Shown: positions 38,976-47,981 of the stretch, piece after piece
Layout of the letters: each line of letters begins with the position of its first letter
How positions within the stretch are numbered: the first letter of the stretch is position 1
NCBI GenBank assembly: GCA_942491935.1
Contig: CALOCZ010000013.1
Span: 42,167 to 106,166, forward strand
Length of the DNA: 64,000 nt
Reading direction: 5' to 3'
DNA from: JAGTVG01 sp942491935
GTDB lineage: Bacteria; Bacteroidota; Bacteroidia; Cytophagales; Cyclobacteriaceae
Notes under the pieces: generated by a model
Database searches by the model: none
What the model saw: only the letters and a program-made list of their open reading frames with translations
What the model was told of the DNA's origin: nothing
Made by a program: the position numbers and the translations under genes

Positions 38976-39638
38976 ATGCTAATCTCAAAAGGAATTACAA
39001 AATCTTATGGAAGCTTGAAAGTGCTCAAGGGCATTGATATGGAGGTTAAGAAAAGCGAAATTGTGTCGATTGTAGGAGCCTCAGGAGCTGGTAAAAGTAC
39101 ATTATTACATATTCTGGGTACGCTTGACAAACCAGATGAGGGCAAGCTCTCACTTGGCAATGAAGACCTTTTGAAATTTTCACCAAATCAGCTGGCCCGT
39201 TTTCGTAACCAGGAGGTAGGTTTCATTTTTCAATTTCATAACCTGTTACCGGAATTTACAGCACTTGAAAATGTTTGCCTACCTGGATATATAGCAAAAA
39301 AACCAAAGGATGAGGTCGAAACTTATGCCAGGAAGTTACTTCAATTATTAGGATTGTCTGAACGTGAAGATCATAAACCTTCACAACTTTCTGGAGGGGA
39401 ACAACAAAGAACAGCCGTAGCCAGGGCATTGATAAATCAACCCGCAATCGTATTTGCTGATGAACCAAGTGGCAATTTAGATTCGAAAAACGCTAATGAA
39501 TTGCATGAGTTGTTTTTCAGATTACGATCTGATCTGGGACAAACATTCGTTATTGTAACACACAATGAAGAATTAGCCTCAAAAGCTGATAGAATCCTGG
39601 AGATCAGGGATGGAATGATAGTGAATGTATTGCAATAA
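38976..39638 (+). CDS. ABC transporter ATP-binding protein, LolD type
   Basis: Starting at ATG 38976 ('MLISKGITKSYG') the product is 220 residues; an upstream ATG at 38913 would add an unusual extension. Walker A is 'GASGAGKSTLLH', the Q loop is 'FIFQFHNLLPEF', the signature is 'LSGGEQQRTAVARAL' and Walker B is 'AIVFADEPSGNLD'. The sequence after Walker B and the FQFHNLLPEF segment fit the LolD/MacB group that drives lipoprotein release or mechanotransmission. No permease gene is adjacent. Confidence 0.92.
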   Translation: MLISKGITKSYGSLKVLKGIDMEVKKSEIVSIVGASGAGKSTLLHILGTLDKPDEGKLSLGNEDLLKFSPNQLARFRNQEVGFIFQFHNLLPEFTALENVCLPGYIAKKPKDEVETYARKLLQLLGLSEREDHKPSQLSGGEQQRTAVARALINQPAIVFADEPSGNLDSKNANELHELFFRLRSDLGQTFVIVTHNEELASKADRILEIRDGMIVNVLQ

Positions 39639-39825
39639 ATTTATATCACTCCTAAAATTATTACATTTGAATTTTTCTGTTCAGAAGCACATCAAAAAAA
39701 TCAACAACACTGCAGGTGTTTTTTGCAGCACCGAATCTTTTAATGAAAACGTTCAGAAAAATATTCAATTACACGATTTTGGTAGCGCAATTATGAAAAA
39801 AAAACCTATTAATTAATCTGATTTT

Positions 39826-40689
39826 ATGTATTGGTCGAAGGGTGTTTTTCATATGTTGCTGGCCGTGTTCTTCTTTTCACTTATGAACGTATTTGTGAAA
39901 ATGCTTGGACACATTCCTGCTGTTGAGATCGTCTTCTTTAGAGCACTTGTTTCCTTGGTTATAAGTGTCATCCTGCTAAAAATCTATAAAATAAATTTCT
40001 GGGGTAATAACAAAAAGGTTCTGATCTTGAGAGGAGCGGCGGGCATGATCGGGCTAATATTCTATTTTAAGTTGATACAATCAATACCACTCGCCAGTGC
40101 TGTAACCATTTTGTTTCTCGCTCCTATATTTACGAATATTCTAGGGATTTTCATCGTAAAAGAAAAAGTTCATCCTGTACAATGGTTATTCTTTCTGGTT
40201 TCTTTTATTGGAATATTGCTGGTTAAAGGTTTTGATTCCAGAATACAGCCTGTTCATTTGATTATTGGAATTATTGCTTCTATTTTTTCAGGACTGGCCT
40301 ATAATTTTATCAGAAAATTAAAGACCTCTGACCACCCGCTTGTTATTATTTTTTATTTTCCCTTGATCACAATGCCATTTGCCGGTGCTTATTCTTCATT
40401 AAATTGGGTAAAACCTGAAGGTATGGATTGGCTTATCCTAATTTTGGTCGGTATACTTACACAAACTGCTCAGTATTTCATGACCCGTTCTTACCAATCA
40501 GAAGAGCTTTCGAAGGTTGCCAATCTAAGGTATTTGAGCATCGTTTTTGCCTGGTCATATGGATTCTTTATTTTCGGAGAAACTTATAATTTACTTGCCT
40601 ATGCAGGGATCTTTCTCGCCGTGCTAGGCGTTTTGCTAAACTTGTGGTTTAAAAAAAAGTTGGTAGATAAGGAAAATGCAGGGATTTGA
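39826..40689 (+). CDS. EamA/DMT-family transporter
   Basis: A 287-residue membrane protein with about ten transmembrane helices arranged as two EamA halves. The first half has 'SLMNVFVKMLGHIPAVEIVFFR' split over helices 1-2 and 'LRGAAGMIGLIFYFKLI'. Relatives export amino acids, nucleotides or other metabolites or import S-adenosylmethionine. The substrate cannot be assigned. It stands alone, with a possible 187-base leader behind lolD. Confidence 0.87.
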   Translation: MYWSKGVFHMLLAVFFFSLMNVFVKMLGHIPAVEIVFFRALVSLVISVILLKIYKINFWGNNKKVLILRGAAGMIGLIFYFKLIQSIPLASAVTILFLAPIFTNILGIFIVKEKVHPVQWLFFLVSFIGILLVKGFDSRIQPVHLIIGIIASIFSGLAYNFIRKLKTSDHPLVIIFYFPLITMPFAGAYSSLNWVKPEGMDWLILILVGILTQTAQYFMTRSYQSEELSKVANLRYLSIVFAWSYGFFIFGETYNLLAYAGIFLAVLGVLLNLWFKKKLVDKENAGI

Positions 40690-40722
40690 TTTTTATTGCT
40701 TTAATATATATTTTAAATCAGT

Positions 40723-40730
40723 TATTTTTG
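40723..40730 (+). promoter_or_regulatory. Probable -7 promoter element of yebC
   Basis: TATTTTTG matches TAnnTTTG and lies 22 bases before the yebC ATG. No exact TTTG is found 19-20 bases upstream, so the -33 part is weak. Confidence 0.45.
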
Positions 40731-40752
40731 TGAGATTATAAAGAACTACGAT

Positions 40753-41502
40753 ATGTCAGGACATAGTAAATGGTCAACCATAAAAAGAAAAAAAGGTGCA
40801 AATGATGCCAGACGTGGCAAAATGTTCACCAAACTCATCAAAGAGATAAGTATAGCTACAAAGGAGGGGGGAGGCCCTGATCCCGAAGCAAATCCAAGGC
40901 TCAGGCTGGCTATACAGAATGCAAAGGGTGCCAATATGCCTAAAGACAATATAGAACGGGCTATAAAAAAAGCCTCTGGTTCTGATGCTGATCACTATGA
41001 TGAAGTTACTTATGAAGGATATGCAACACATGGTGTTGCGGTATTTGTTGAATGTGTCACGGATAACCTGAACAGAACTGTGGCAGCTGTTAGGGCCGCC
41101 TTCAATAAATACGGGGGTTCTCTTGGTACTAATGGTTCCCTGGAGTTTATCTTTGATCATAAGGGAGTGTTTAGTATAAAGGAACCGGACAATTTTGAGG
41201 AAGATGAATTTATGCTCGAGGTTATTGATGCAGGAGTAGAAGACGTCGAAAATCAAGAAGGTTATATAACGATCACAACGGCCATGGAGGATTTTGGCAA
41301 TGTGAATAAAAAACTGGAAGAGATGGGCTTAGAAACTGAATCAGCTGAACTGCAAAGGATTCCAAAAACACTTGTTGAATTAGATGACTCATCCTTCCAA
41401 CAAGTCATGAAGTTTGTAGAAGCATTAGAGGACAATGATGATGTGCAAAAAGTATATCATAACATTGACATTAAAGATTCCCAATTTGAATTGGTAGGAT
41501 AA
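40753..41502 (+). CDS. yebC: YebC/PmpR family protein
   Basis: A 249-residue protein with the family N-terminus 'MSGHSKWSTIKRKKGAND' and 'GKMFTKLIKEISIATKEGG', then 'NARLRLAIQNAKGANMPKDN'-like residues that define the group. Members are cytoplasmic and have been assigned roles as transcription regulators or as helpers of ribosomes stalled at proline motifs. The length is normal. A rho-independent terminator follows 29 bases later. Confidence 0.95.
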   Translation: MSGHSKWSTIKRKKGANDARRGKMFTKLIKEISIATKEGGGPDPEANPRLRLAIQNAKGANMPKDNIERAIKKASGSDADHYDEVTYEGYATHGVAVFVECVTDNLNRTVAAVRAAFNKYGGSLGTNGSLEFIFDHKGVFSIKEPDNFEEDEFMLEVIDAGVEDVENQEGYITITTAMEDFGNVNKKLEEMGLETESAELQRIPKTLVELDDSSFQQVMKFVEALEDNDDVQKVYHNIDIKDSQFELVG

Positions 41503-41531
41503 ATCAAACACAAAAATATTGAGTATATTAG

Positions 41532-41557
41532 AAGGGTTCTTAGGAGCCCTTTTTTTA
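41532..41557 (+). terminator. Terminator after yebC
   Basis: AAGGGTTC and GAGCCCTT pair over eight bases around a four-base loop and are followed by eight or more T residues. It ends only a few bases before the pncB start codon at 41562, so pncB must be transcribed by read-through or from a promoter inside this region. Confidence 0.8.
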
Positions 41558-41561
41558 TTAG

Positions 41562-43040
41562 ATGAGATTAACAAAAGACCTATATAATCACTCACTAACT
41601 CTGCTAACCGATTTTTACCAGATTACAATGGCATATGCCTATTGGAAAAATGGAATTGCAGAACGGGAATCTGTATTTAATCTTTTCTTCAGGGAAAATC
41701 CTTTTAGCGGTGGTTATGCAATCGCATGCGGGCTAGATTATATTGTTGATTATCTTGAGCATTTTAAATTTACAAGTTCAGATATTGAATATCTTTCTAC
41801 CATAAAATCTAATTCAGGTGATCCTTTGTTTGAAGATGCGTTCCTGAAGTATCTTTCAGACCTCAGTTTTACTTGTGATATAGATGCTCTGCCGGAGGGC
41901 TCTCTGGTATTCCCCCATGAGCCCATTATTAGAGTTATTGGCCCTGTAATTCAAAGTCAGATTATAGAGACTCCATTGCTGAACATCATTAATTTTCAAA
42001 CACTTGTAGCAACCAAGGCATCTCGAATCGCACATGCTGCAAAAGGTGATCCTGTTTTAGAATTTGGATTACGAAGGGCGCAGGGAGTTGATGGCGCCAT
42101 AGCAGCAAGCCGGGCAGCTTTTATTGGTGGATGCTCCTCCACTTCTAATGTTCTGGCAGGGAAACTCTTTGATATTCCAGTTGCTGGAACGCATGCCCAT
42201 AGTTGGATTTTAACATTTGATTCTGAGCTTGAAGCCTTTAAGGCATATGCTGATGCACTACCTGATAATTGTGTATTTCTGGTTGACACCTATGATACCC
42301 TGGAAGGTGTTAAGAATGCAATTGTTGTTGGGAAAATTTTAAAAGAGAAGGGAAAGGAGATGGTTGGAATTCGAATAGATTCGGGTGACCTGGCTTACCT
42401 TAGTCAACAGGCCCGGAAAATGCTTGATGATTCTGGATTTCAAAATGCAAAAATAGTTGCCAGTAATGATTTGAATGAAAAACTGGTACAGAGTCTAAAA
42501 ATGCAGGATGCGAAAATATCTGTGTGGGGTATTGGCACTAAGCTTGTAACCGCATATGAGCAACCTGCCTTAGGCGCGGTTTATAAACTGGCAGCTATAA
42601 AAAATAGAGAAGGTCACTGGGAACATAAGTTAAAACTTTCAGAGCAGTCGATGAAAGTTAACAATCCTGGCATTCAACAGCTTCGGAGGTATTACCAGAA
42701 TGGTAAAATGATTGCGGACATGATCTACGATATAAACCTTGGAACACGCAATAGAAATACAATCTATCATCCAGTTGATGCAACTAAGCGAAAGGTGCTG
42801 GATGAAAAATCCCTGGATTTCAATGACCTTCTGATTCCGGTTTTCAGGAAAGGTGTTAAAAAATATAAATTTCCCGGGATGCCTGCAATTAAAAAAAAGG
42901 TGGAAGGTGAGATGAATGCAATTCATGGAGGGATAAAGAGGTTTGAGAACCCACATATATACCCTGTTGGCCTCGAAGAGTCTTTACACCATGCAAAAAT
43001 GGATCTGATACTAAAACTTAGAAAATACGAAACCTCATAA
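41562..43040 (+). CDS. pncB: Nicotinate phosphoribosyltransferase
   Basis: A 492-residue type II phosphoribosyltransferase fold protein. 'LLTDFYQITMAYAYWKNG' is the family N-terminus, 'GLRRAQGVDGAIAASRAA' lines the substrate site and 'PVAGTHAHSWI' contains the conserved His that is phosphorylated by ATP. It forms nicotinate mononucleotide from nicotinate and PRPP, feeding NAD synthesis. The NUDIX gene follows after ten bases and pncA after that, giving an NAD salvage operon. Confidence 0.94.
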   Translation: MRLTKDLYNHSLTLLTDFYQITMAYAYWKNGIAERESVFNLFFRENPFSGGYAIACGLDYIVDYLEHFKFTSSDIEYLSTIKSNSGDPLFEDAFLKYLSDLSFTCDIDALPEGSLVFPHEPIIRVIGPVIQSQIIETPLLNIINFQTLVATKASRIAHAAKGDPVLEFGLRRAQGVDGAIAASRAAFIGGCSSTSNVLAGKLFDIPVAGTHAHSWILTFDSELEAFKAYADALPDNCVFLVDTYDTLEGVKNAIVVGKILKEKGKEMVGIRIDSGDLAYLSQQARKMLDDSGFQNAKIVASNDLNEKLVQSLKMQDAKISVWGIGTKLVTAYEQPALGAVYKLAAIKNREGHWEHKLKLSEQSMKVNNPGIQQLRRYYQNGKMIADMIYDINLGTRNRNTIYHPVDATKRKVLDEKSLDFNDLLIPVFRKGVKKYKFPGMPAIKKKVEGEMNAIHGGIKRFENPHIYPVGLEESLHHAKMDLILKLRKYETS

Positions 43041-43050
43041 TTAATTGATA

Positions 43051-43569
43051 ATGGGATTTACATATAATTTTCCACGTCCTGCAGTAACAACCGACACACT
43101 TGTTTTTCGTGGAGGAGTGGAGTGCATCGAAGTGTTACTAATTAAGCGAAAGAAAGAGCCTTATAAAGATTATTGGGCCATTCCGGGTGGTTTTCTGGAA
43201 ATTGAGGAGACTCCAATTGAAGGCGCCAAGAGGGAGTTATTGGAAGAAACGAGCCTGGATATTGAAATATTAAAAGAAGTAGGCACTTTTGGCGATATAG
43301 ACCGTGACCCAAGGGGACGGACAATTACAATCGTATTTTATACCTTTATACATAATGGAGGACAGGTAGCAAAAGCAACTTCAGATGCCGCTGAAGTTAA
43401 ATGGTTTTCTGTTAAAAAAATGCCTGAAATGGCCTTCGACCACAGTGAAATTTTCAGGGAAGGACTTCTGAAATTAAAAAGTCATTTAATACTTGCTAAG
43501 CTCGATATTATAGATTTTTTCAGTATGAACATTAATGATCTTAAGCAGATGTTTAAATGTCTTGATTGA
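43051..43569 (+). CDS. NUDIX hydrolase
   Basis: ATG 43051 is preferred over a TTG two codons earlier. The 172-residue protein has a full NUDIX box, 'GGFLEIEETPIEGAKRELLE' running on into 'ETSLD', with the Mg-binding glutamates. Its place between pncB and pncA suggests ADP-ribose or a nicotinamide nucleotide as substrate, but the family is broad and this is inference. Its stop lies one base before the pncA start. Confidence 0.9.
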   Translation: MGFTYNFPRPAVTTDTLVFRGGVECIEVLLIKRKKEPYKDYWAIPGGFLEIEETPIEGAKRELLEETSLDIEILKEVGTFGDIDRDPRGRTITIVFYTFIHNGGQVAKATSDAAEVKWFSVKKMPEMAFDHSEIFREGLLKLKSHLILAKLDIIDFFSMNINDLKQMFKCLD

Positions 43570-43570
43570 A

Positions 43571-44191
43571 ATGAAAGCCCTGGTTGTTGTTGATGTTCAA
43601 AACGATTTTCTTCCTGGAGGAGCACTCGAAGTTAGACATGGGGATCAGATTATTCCCGTCATCAATGAAATCATTGGAAAATTTGAATTGGTCATAGCTA
43701 CAAAGGATTGGCATCCTCAAAACCATAAAAGTTTCGCCAGTCAACATGTAGGCAAAAACCCTGGAGATAGGATCAAACTTAAGAATCTTGATCAGGTGTT
43801 ATGGCCTGATCATTGTGTACAGGGAACGGAAGGTGCGGAATTTTCTAAAGAATTAGATCTGAGTAAAATCAAAAAAGTATTTGTTAAAGGGATTGATTAC
43901 GAAATTGATAGTTATAGTGGTTTTTATGACAATGGACATCTAAGGTCGACTGGATTGGTCGATTATTTAAGAGAGGCAATGGTCGAGGAAATCTACATTG
44001 TAGGATTGGCAACAGATTATTGTGTTAAATTCACTGCCCTGGATTCTGTTAAAGAAGGATTTAAGACGTTTGTTATAGCTGATGCTACAAAGGCTGTGAA
44101 TCTAAGTCCGAATAACTACAAGGATGCTTTAGAGGAGATGCGGCAGGCCGGCGCAATCATTTTGAACAGTGATGAATTAATGCTGGATTAG
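43571..44191 (+). CDS. pncA: Nicotinamidase
   Basis: Starting at 43571 ('MKALVVVDVQNDF') the protein has 206 residues, the normal length. Asp in 'DVQNDFLPGG', Lys in 'IATKDWHPQNHKSF' (which also gives the metal-binding histidines) and Cys in 'GLATDYCVKFTALD' form the catalytic triad. It converts nicotinamide to nicotinate, the substrate of PncB encoded two genes upstream. The order pncB-NUDIX-pncA makes a compact salvage unit. Confidence 0.94.
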   Translation: MKALVVVDVQNDFLPGGALEVRHGDQIIPVINEIIGKFELVIATKDWHPQNHKSFASQHVGKNPGDRIKLKNLDQVLWPDHCVQGTEGAEFSKELDLSKIKKVFVKGIDYEIDSYSGFYDNGHLRSTGLVDYLREAMVEEIYIVGLATDYCVKFTALDSVKEGFKTFVIADATKAVNLSPNNYKDALEEMRQAGAIILNSDELMLD

Positions 44192-44216
44192 AAACTTGAC
44201 CCTTCTTTATTCCTAA

Positions 44217-44444
44217 TTGAGAATTGAATTTTTATATCAAACCCTCAAATACCTGACAGTTTTTGAAAAACACTATAAGAGATTCAATTTATGGAGTTAT
44301 GAGCAATTAGGAAAGTTATTGAAAGTAGCGATATCAATCCTAATTGTGGCACATTGTGTTGGAATGATTTCCTTCGGCAGCAAATTTGAGATTGTTGCGC
44401 GTCCATTATATTTAATTTTGTCTGGGGCGACTAATCCGAATTAA
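44217..44444 (+). CDS. Possible small membrane protein
   Basis: An open frame of 75 codons starting at TTG contains one hydrophobic segment, 'LLKVAISILIVAHCVGMISFG'. No ATG or clear ribosome binding site supports the start, and I do not recognise the sequence. It may be a broken gene remnant. Confidence 0.25.
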   Translation: MRIEFLYQTLKYLTVFEKHYKRFNLWSYEQLGKLLKVAISILIVAHCVGMISFGSKFEIVARPLYLILSGATNPN

Positions 44445-44535
44445 AAAAAATAGATACCCAAGCCGACTTATTGTTTCTGATTATAATTATTCAATATTAG
44501 ATTAGAAGACGTCATAATTTAGATTAAGAAATAAA

Positions 44536-44577
44536 AAACCCACTTACTTCTAATTTCGGATAGAAATAAGCGGGTTT
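44536..44577 (-). terminator. gapA terminator
   Basis: AAACCCACTTA and TAAGCGGGTTT pair over eleven bases with one G-U pair, and TTCTA/TAGAA extends the stem inside. In the minus direction a run of T residues follows. It lies 21 bases past the gapA stop. Confidence 0.85.
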
Positions 44578-44597
44578 GTAGTAAGTTAAAATCCTAA

Positions 44598-45605
44598 TTA
44601 CTTTTTAGAATCCATATATTTTATAAGGTCAACAACTTTTGAAGAATATCCCCATTCGTTATCATACCATGAAATAACTTTTACAAATGTAGGGCTTAAC
44701 TGAATTCCAGCTCCAGCGTCAAAAATTGAAGTTCTGGCATCGCCATTGAAATCAGTAGAAACAACTGCATCTTCTGTGTATCCTAATATGCCTTTCATGC
44801 TGCCTTCCGAAGCACTTTTCATTGCTGCTTTGATTTCATCATAAGAAGCACCTTTTTCCAGGCGAACCGTTAAGTCAACAGTAGAGACATTGGCAGTAGG
44901 AACACGGAAAGCCATACCTGTCAATTTCCCATTTAATTCTGGAATAACTTTACCAACAGCTTTAGCAGCACCAGTTGATGAAGGGATAATGTTTTGACCA
45001 GCACCCCGGCCACCTCTCCAGTCTTTTTTAGAAGGACCGTCTACAGTTTTTTGTGTAGCTGTTGTAGCATGAACAGTGGTCATCAGTCCTTCTGCGATAC
45101 CCCAGTTATCATTCAATATTTTAGCAACAGGAGCAAGGCAATTTGTGGTACATGAAGCATTTGACACATAATCCATGTCCGCACTGTATTTCTCTTCATT
45201 AACGCCCATTACAAACATAGGTGTATCGTCTTTAGATGGACCAGTCATAACAACCTTTTTTGCACCGGCTTTGATATGACCTTCTGCTTTTTCCTTCGTT
45301 AAGAAAATGCCAGTAGCTTCAGCTACATATTCTGCACCTACTGCTCCCCAGTTCAGGTTAGCTGGATCCATTTCTGAGGTAACTCTTACAGTTCTTCCAT
45401 TTACGACAAGATTGCCGCCATCAACGTCAACATCACCCTTGAAATTTCCATGAGTAGAGTCATATTTAAGCATATATGCTATATAATCAACATCAAGAAG
45501 ATCATTGATTCCTACAACCTCAACATTAGGGTCACTTTCAGCGATACGAAAAACCAATCGTCCTATTCTTCCAAATCCGTTTATTCCAATTTTTATTTTT
45601 GACAT
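44598..45605 (-). CDS. gapA: Glyceraldehyde-3-phosphate dehydrogenase, type I
   Basis: A 335-residue glycolytic enzyme. The Rossmann start is 'KIGINGFGRIGRLVFR', Asp38 in 'GINDLLD' selects NAD, the nucleophilic Cys is in 'SNASCTTNCLAP', and 'WYDNEWGYSSK' closes the active site. The length is standard. The gene is monocistronic, between a well-formed terminator and a consensus promoter, consistent with high expression. Confidence 0.97.
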   Translation of the reverse strand: MSKIKIGINGFGRIGRLVFRIAESDPNVEVVGINDLLDVDYIAYMLKYDSTHGNFKGDVDVDGGNLVVNGRTVRVTSEMDPANLNWGAVGAEYVAEATGIFLTKEKAEGHIKAGAKKVVMTGPSKDDTPMFVMGVNEEKYSADMDYVSNASCTTNCLAPVAKILNDNWGIAEGLMTTVHATTATQKTVDGPSKKDWRGGRGAGQNIIPSSTGAAKAVGKVIPELNGKLTGMAFRVPTANVSTVDLTVRLEKGASYDEIKAAMKSASEGSMKGILGYTEDAVVSTDFNGDARTSIFDAGAGIQLSPTFVKVISWYDNEWGYSSKVVDLIKYMDSKK

Positions 45606-45638
45606 GTGTTTAAAAATTATTAGTGTATTTTAAAAGCA

Positions 45639-45669
45639 CAAAAGTAGTCCAAAATTCATGTAATACCAA
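45639..45669 (-). promoter_or_regulatory. gapA promoter
   Basis: On the minus strand TTGG is followed after 19 bases by TACTTTTG, matching the Bacteroidota TTTG-N19-TAnnTTTG promoter apart from the first part. The -7 element is 34 bases upstream of the gapA start codon. Confidence 0.65.
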
Positions 45670-45730
45670 CCCGCCCAAGCATTGTTTTATTAAGATTTGG
45701 TTAAGATTTTAAAAAAATATTTTTTATGTT

Positions 45731-45761
45731 TTTGTATTCTTAAATGGGAGGTCTATATTTG
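45731..45761 (+). promoter_or_regulatory. Consensus Bacteroidota promoter ahead of tRNA-Glu
   Basis: TTTG at 45731-45734, a 19-base spacer and TATATTTG at 45754-45761 match the consensus exactly. The tRNA begins about 120 bases downstream, so the primary transcript has a long leader; that leader contains a TCCTTTTG/CAAAAAGGA hairpin at about 45792-45818. Confidence 0.7.
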
Positions 45762-45883
45762 CACCACGTTTTCCTAACGTACTCAATTAAATCCTTTTGT
45801 TTTCAATCAAAAAGGACTTAAACCTGGGTCATGAACAAAAGATATTTCGAATTGATCAATTGTTCTTTAGGAAATTTTGAAAT

Positions 45884-45955
45884 GCTCCGTTCGTCTAGGG
45901 GTTAGGACGCCAGGTTTTCATCCTGGTAACAGGGGTTCGATTCCCCTACGGAGTA
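45884..45955 (+). tRNA. tRNA-Glu (anticodon TTC)
   Basis: The 72-base cloverleaf has acceptor GCTCCGT with ACGGAGT, anticodon stem CCAGG/CCTGG with loop TTTTCAT, and T arm AGGGG-TTCGATT-CCCCT. Discriminator A follows; CCA is not encoded. Anticodon TTC reads GAA and GAG. Confidence 0.95.
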
Positions 45956-45972
45956 CGTTTATTAATTTTTCT

Positions 45973-46000
45973 CCTCCCGTCATCTGGCGGGAGGGTTTTT
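45973..46000 (+). terminator. tRNA-Glu terminator
   Basis: CCTCCCG and CGGGAGG pair perfectly around an eight-base loop and are followed by GTTTTTT. The hairpin starts 18 bases past the tRNA end. Confidence 0.85.
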
Positions 46001-46134
46001 TATAAAAAAAGAGTTTACAGCTATCCTCTCAAATAAATAAATTTCAATAATATCAAAACAATTTTGTATTTTTGTTTACATTATAAGTCAATTTTCAACG
46101 TTTAGTAAGGTAAATGTTAACTAGTTAAGTAAAG

Positions 46135-47130
46135 ATGAGAGAAAAGATTTTGTCAACAGCTTTTTGTCTGGCAATAATCATATTGGTTTGATTTCTTGTG
46201 ATCAGATGATGAAGATCTGCAAATTAATGCCGAAGACTATTATGGGGATGGGAGTTTTTTTATTTCATTAGCGAGACTAGGATCTCCTGAGATATAATGA
46301 ATATTCGTGCTAGTTCCAAGATTATTTGAACTTAGAGATAAAATGAATCTAGCAGAATTTGGAACAGTAGCTATGTATATTGATGGATTAATTTAAATTT
46401 TCAGTAAATTTAATCTTCAACTAAGAACTGAATTAATGAAGGTTGGTTAATAGATCGATCATTTGATATGGATTGATTATCTGAAAGATTGGATATATGG
46501 CAGAAGATGGTCCTCAAAGGAGGGTGGGCTTCGATCCAGGTATTCATGTAGAAGTTATCACTCGTTTCTATTGAGTGTCGTCATCAGTAATTCAGTTAGA
46601 AGATTGGATGTTTGAGGATTGTATAGTAATTGCTGCTAGAGTGACAGGCTGGATGATTTAGAACAAAATATGAAAGGCAGAATCAGCTGATGGATTAAAT
46701 AATCATGGCGATTATTTAACCTTATTCGTGGAATGAACCATTTTGTCTGGAAAAATGCATTGATCCCGGAACACTAAATGTAAATTTTTGGGAAAATAAT
46801 CCCGAAGCCTGGTCTAATGGGGTAACTGCTGGTGGTATATTTTACTCTGAGGAATTAGCCATTCAGATTATGAAGGGAATTACTACAAATGATGATATGT
46901 CTAATGTCCTTTTTGAAGAACTTGTAAGTGCTAAACTAAATGTAGATCTAGGAAATACATCATATTGTATTATAGAAGCTATTGAAACTGCTGATGCCTG
47001 GATGGAAGAAAATGGACCTGTCGGTAGTGGAATTCTATCCTCTAATCCTGCCTGGAATACTGGGAATTCTTTGGCAAATCAACTTGAAAGTTATAATAAT
47101 GGTTTACTGTGTGCTGATCCTGCAAATTAA
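46135..47130 (+). pseudogene. Broken lipoprotein gene of unknown function
   Basis: An ATG at 46135 opens a leader 'MREKILSTAFCLAIIIL' that shifts frame near 46190-46206 into a lipobox and 'SDDEDLQINAEDYYGDG'. Several frame changes follow. From 46723 the frame is open to 47130, with 'YSWNEPFCLEKCIDPGTL' and a C-terminal 'SNPAWNTGNSLANQLESYNN'. Removing one T near 46721 joins 'NNHGDYLT' to that frame. The whole would be a lipoprotein of about 330 residues. The family is not recognised. Confidence 0.55.
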
Positions 47131-47243
47131 TGTTATTATCCCAGAGGAGTAGTAATTCAAACTATCTCGAAATTGTAACCGTTAATTCATTTTTATTATA
47201 TTCATTTTAACTACTTTTATAATTCACTATCAAATATTCAATT

Positions 47244-47981
47244 ATGAAAAAGCAGGCCCTATTAATAATTTCCTTATTCTTTTCGCTATCTGTTTCATCA
47301 TTTATAATCGCCCAGGAAAATAATACTCTTTCAAGTCAGGAAAAAGAAGAGGGCTGGGAATTACTGTTCAACGGTAAAGATTTCGAAGGATGGAGGATAT
47401 GTAATGGAACATCAATGCCGGATAATTGGACTATTGAAGAGGATGCAATGAAAGTCTTTCTAGGTAGTGGAAAAAAAGAAGGCCAGGGTGCCGGTGGCGA
47501 TATTCTTTATGCTCCTAAAAAATTTAAGAACTTTGAACTTTCTATTGAATGGAAAGCAGGTGATAAAGGAAATTCGGGGATATTCTACTATGTTCAAGAA
47601 GTCCCTGGTAAACCTATTTATTTCGCAGCTCCGGAGGTTCAGGTACTTGACAATGAAAACGCAACGGATAATAAAATTGACAGTCATCTGGCTGGCTCTC
47701 TTTATGATATGATTGCTTGTGATCCCAAAACTGTTAATCCTGCTGGTTCTTGGAATACTATCATTATTAAAGTAAAGGATGGACATGTAACCCATACAAT
47801 GAATGGGGTAGAGGCAGTAAGCTACACCCTCTGGACACCTGAATGGGATGAACTGGTACAAAATAGTAAATTCAAAAGTTTCCCCGGATTCACGAATGGA
47901 ATTGCCAAAGAAGGGTATATTGGTCTTCAGGACCATGGTTATTCAATCTGGTTCAGGAATATAAAAATTCGTGAACTGTAG
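47244..47981 (+). CDS. Secreted 3-keto-disaccharide hydrolase domain protein (DUF1080)
   Basis: A 245-residue protein with a signal peptide ending 'SSFIIAQ'. The single domain opens 'GWELLFNGKDFEGWRICNG' and contains 'GGDILYAPKKFKNFELSIEW', 'GNSGIFYYVQE', 'EVQVLDNENA' and 'GYIGLQDHGYSIWFRNIKI', the concanavalin-like pattern of PF06439. Some members cleave 3-keto-glycosides made by oxidoreductases in the periplasm. No oxidoreductase is adjacent here. Confidence 0.9.
   Translation: MKKQALLIISLFFSLSVSSFIIAQENNTLSSQEKEEGWELLFNGKDFEGWRICNGTSMPDNWTIEEDAMKVFLGSGKKEGQGAGGDILYAPKKFKNFELSIEWKAGDKGNSGIFYYVQEVPGKPIYFAAPEVQVLDNENATDNKIDSHLAGSLYDMIACDPKTVNPAGSWNTIIIKVKDGHVTHTMNGVEAVSYTLWTPEWDELVQNSKFKSFPGFTNGIAKEGYIGLQDHGYSIWFRNIKIREL

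Noticed and set aside
39625..39816. 63-codon frame behind the LolD gene
   Set aside because: It overlaps the LolD gene end, has no protein-like domain or clear ribosome binding site, and its composition looks intergenic.
44217..44444. Possible link of the 75-codon frame to the NAD salvage operon
   Set aside because: The start is a weak TTG with no ribosome binding site, and nothing in the sequence suggests a function; kept only as a low-confidence feature.
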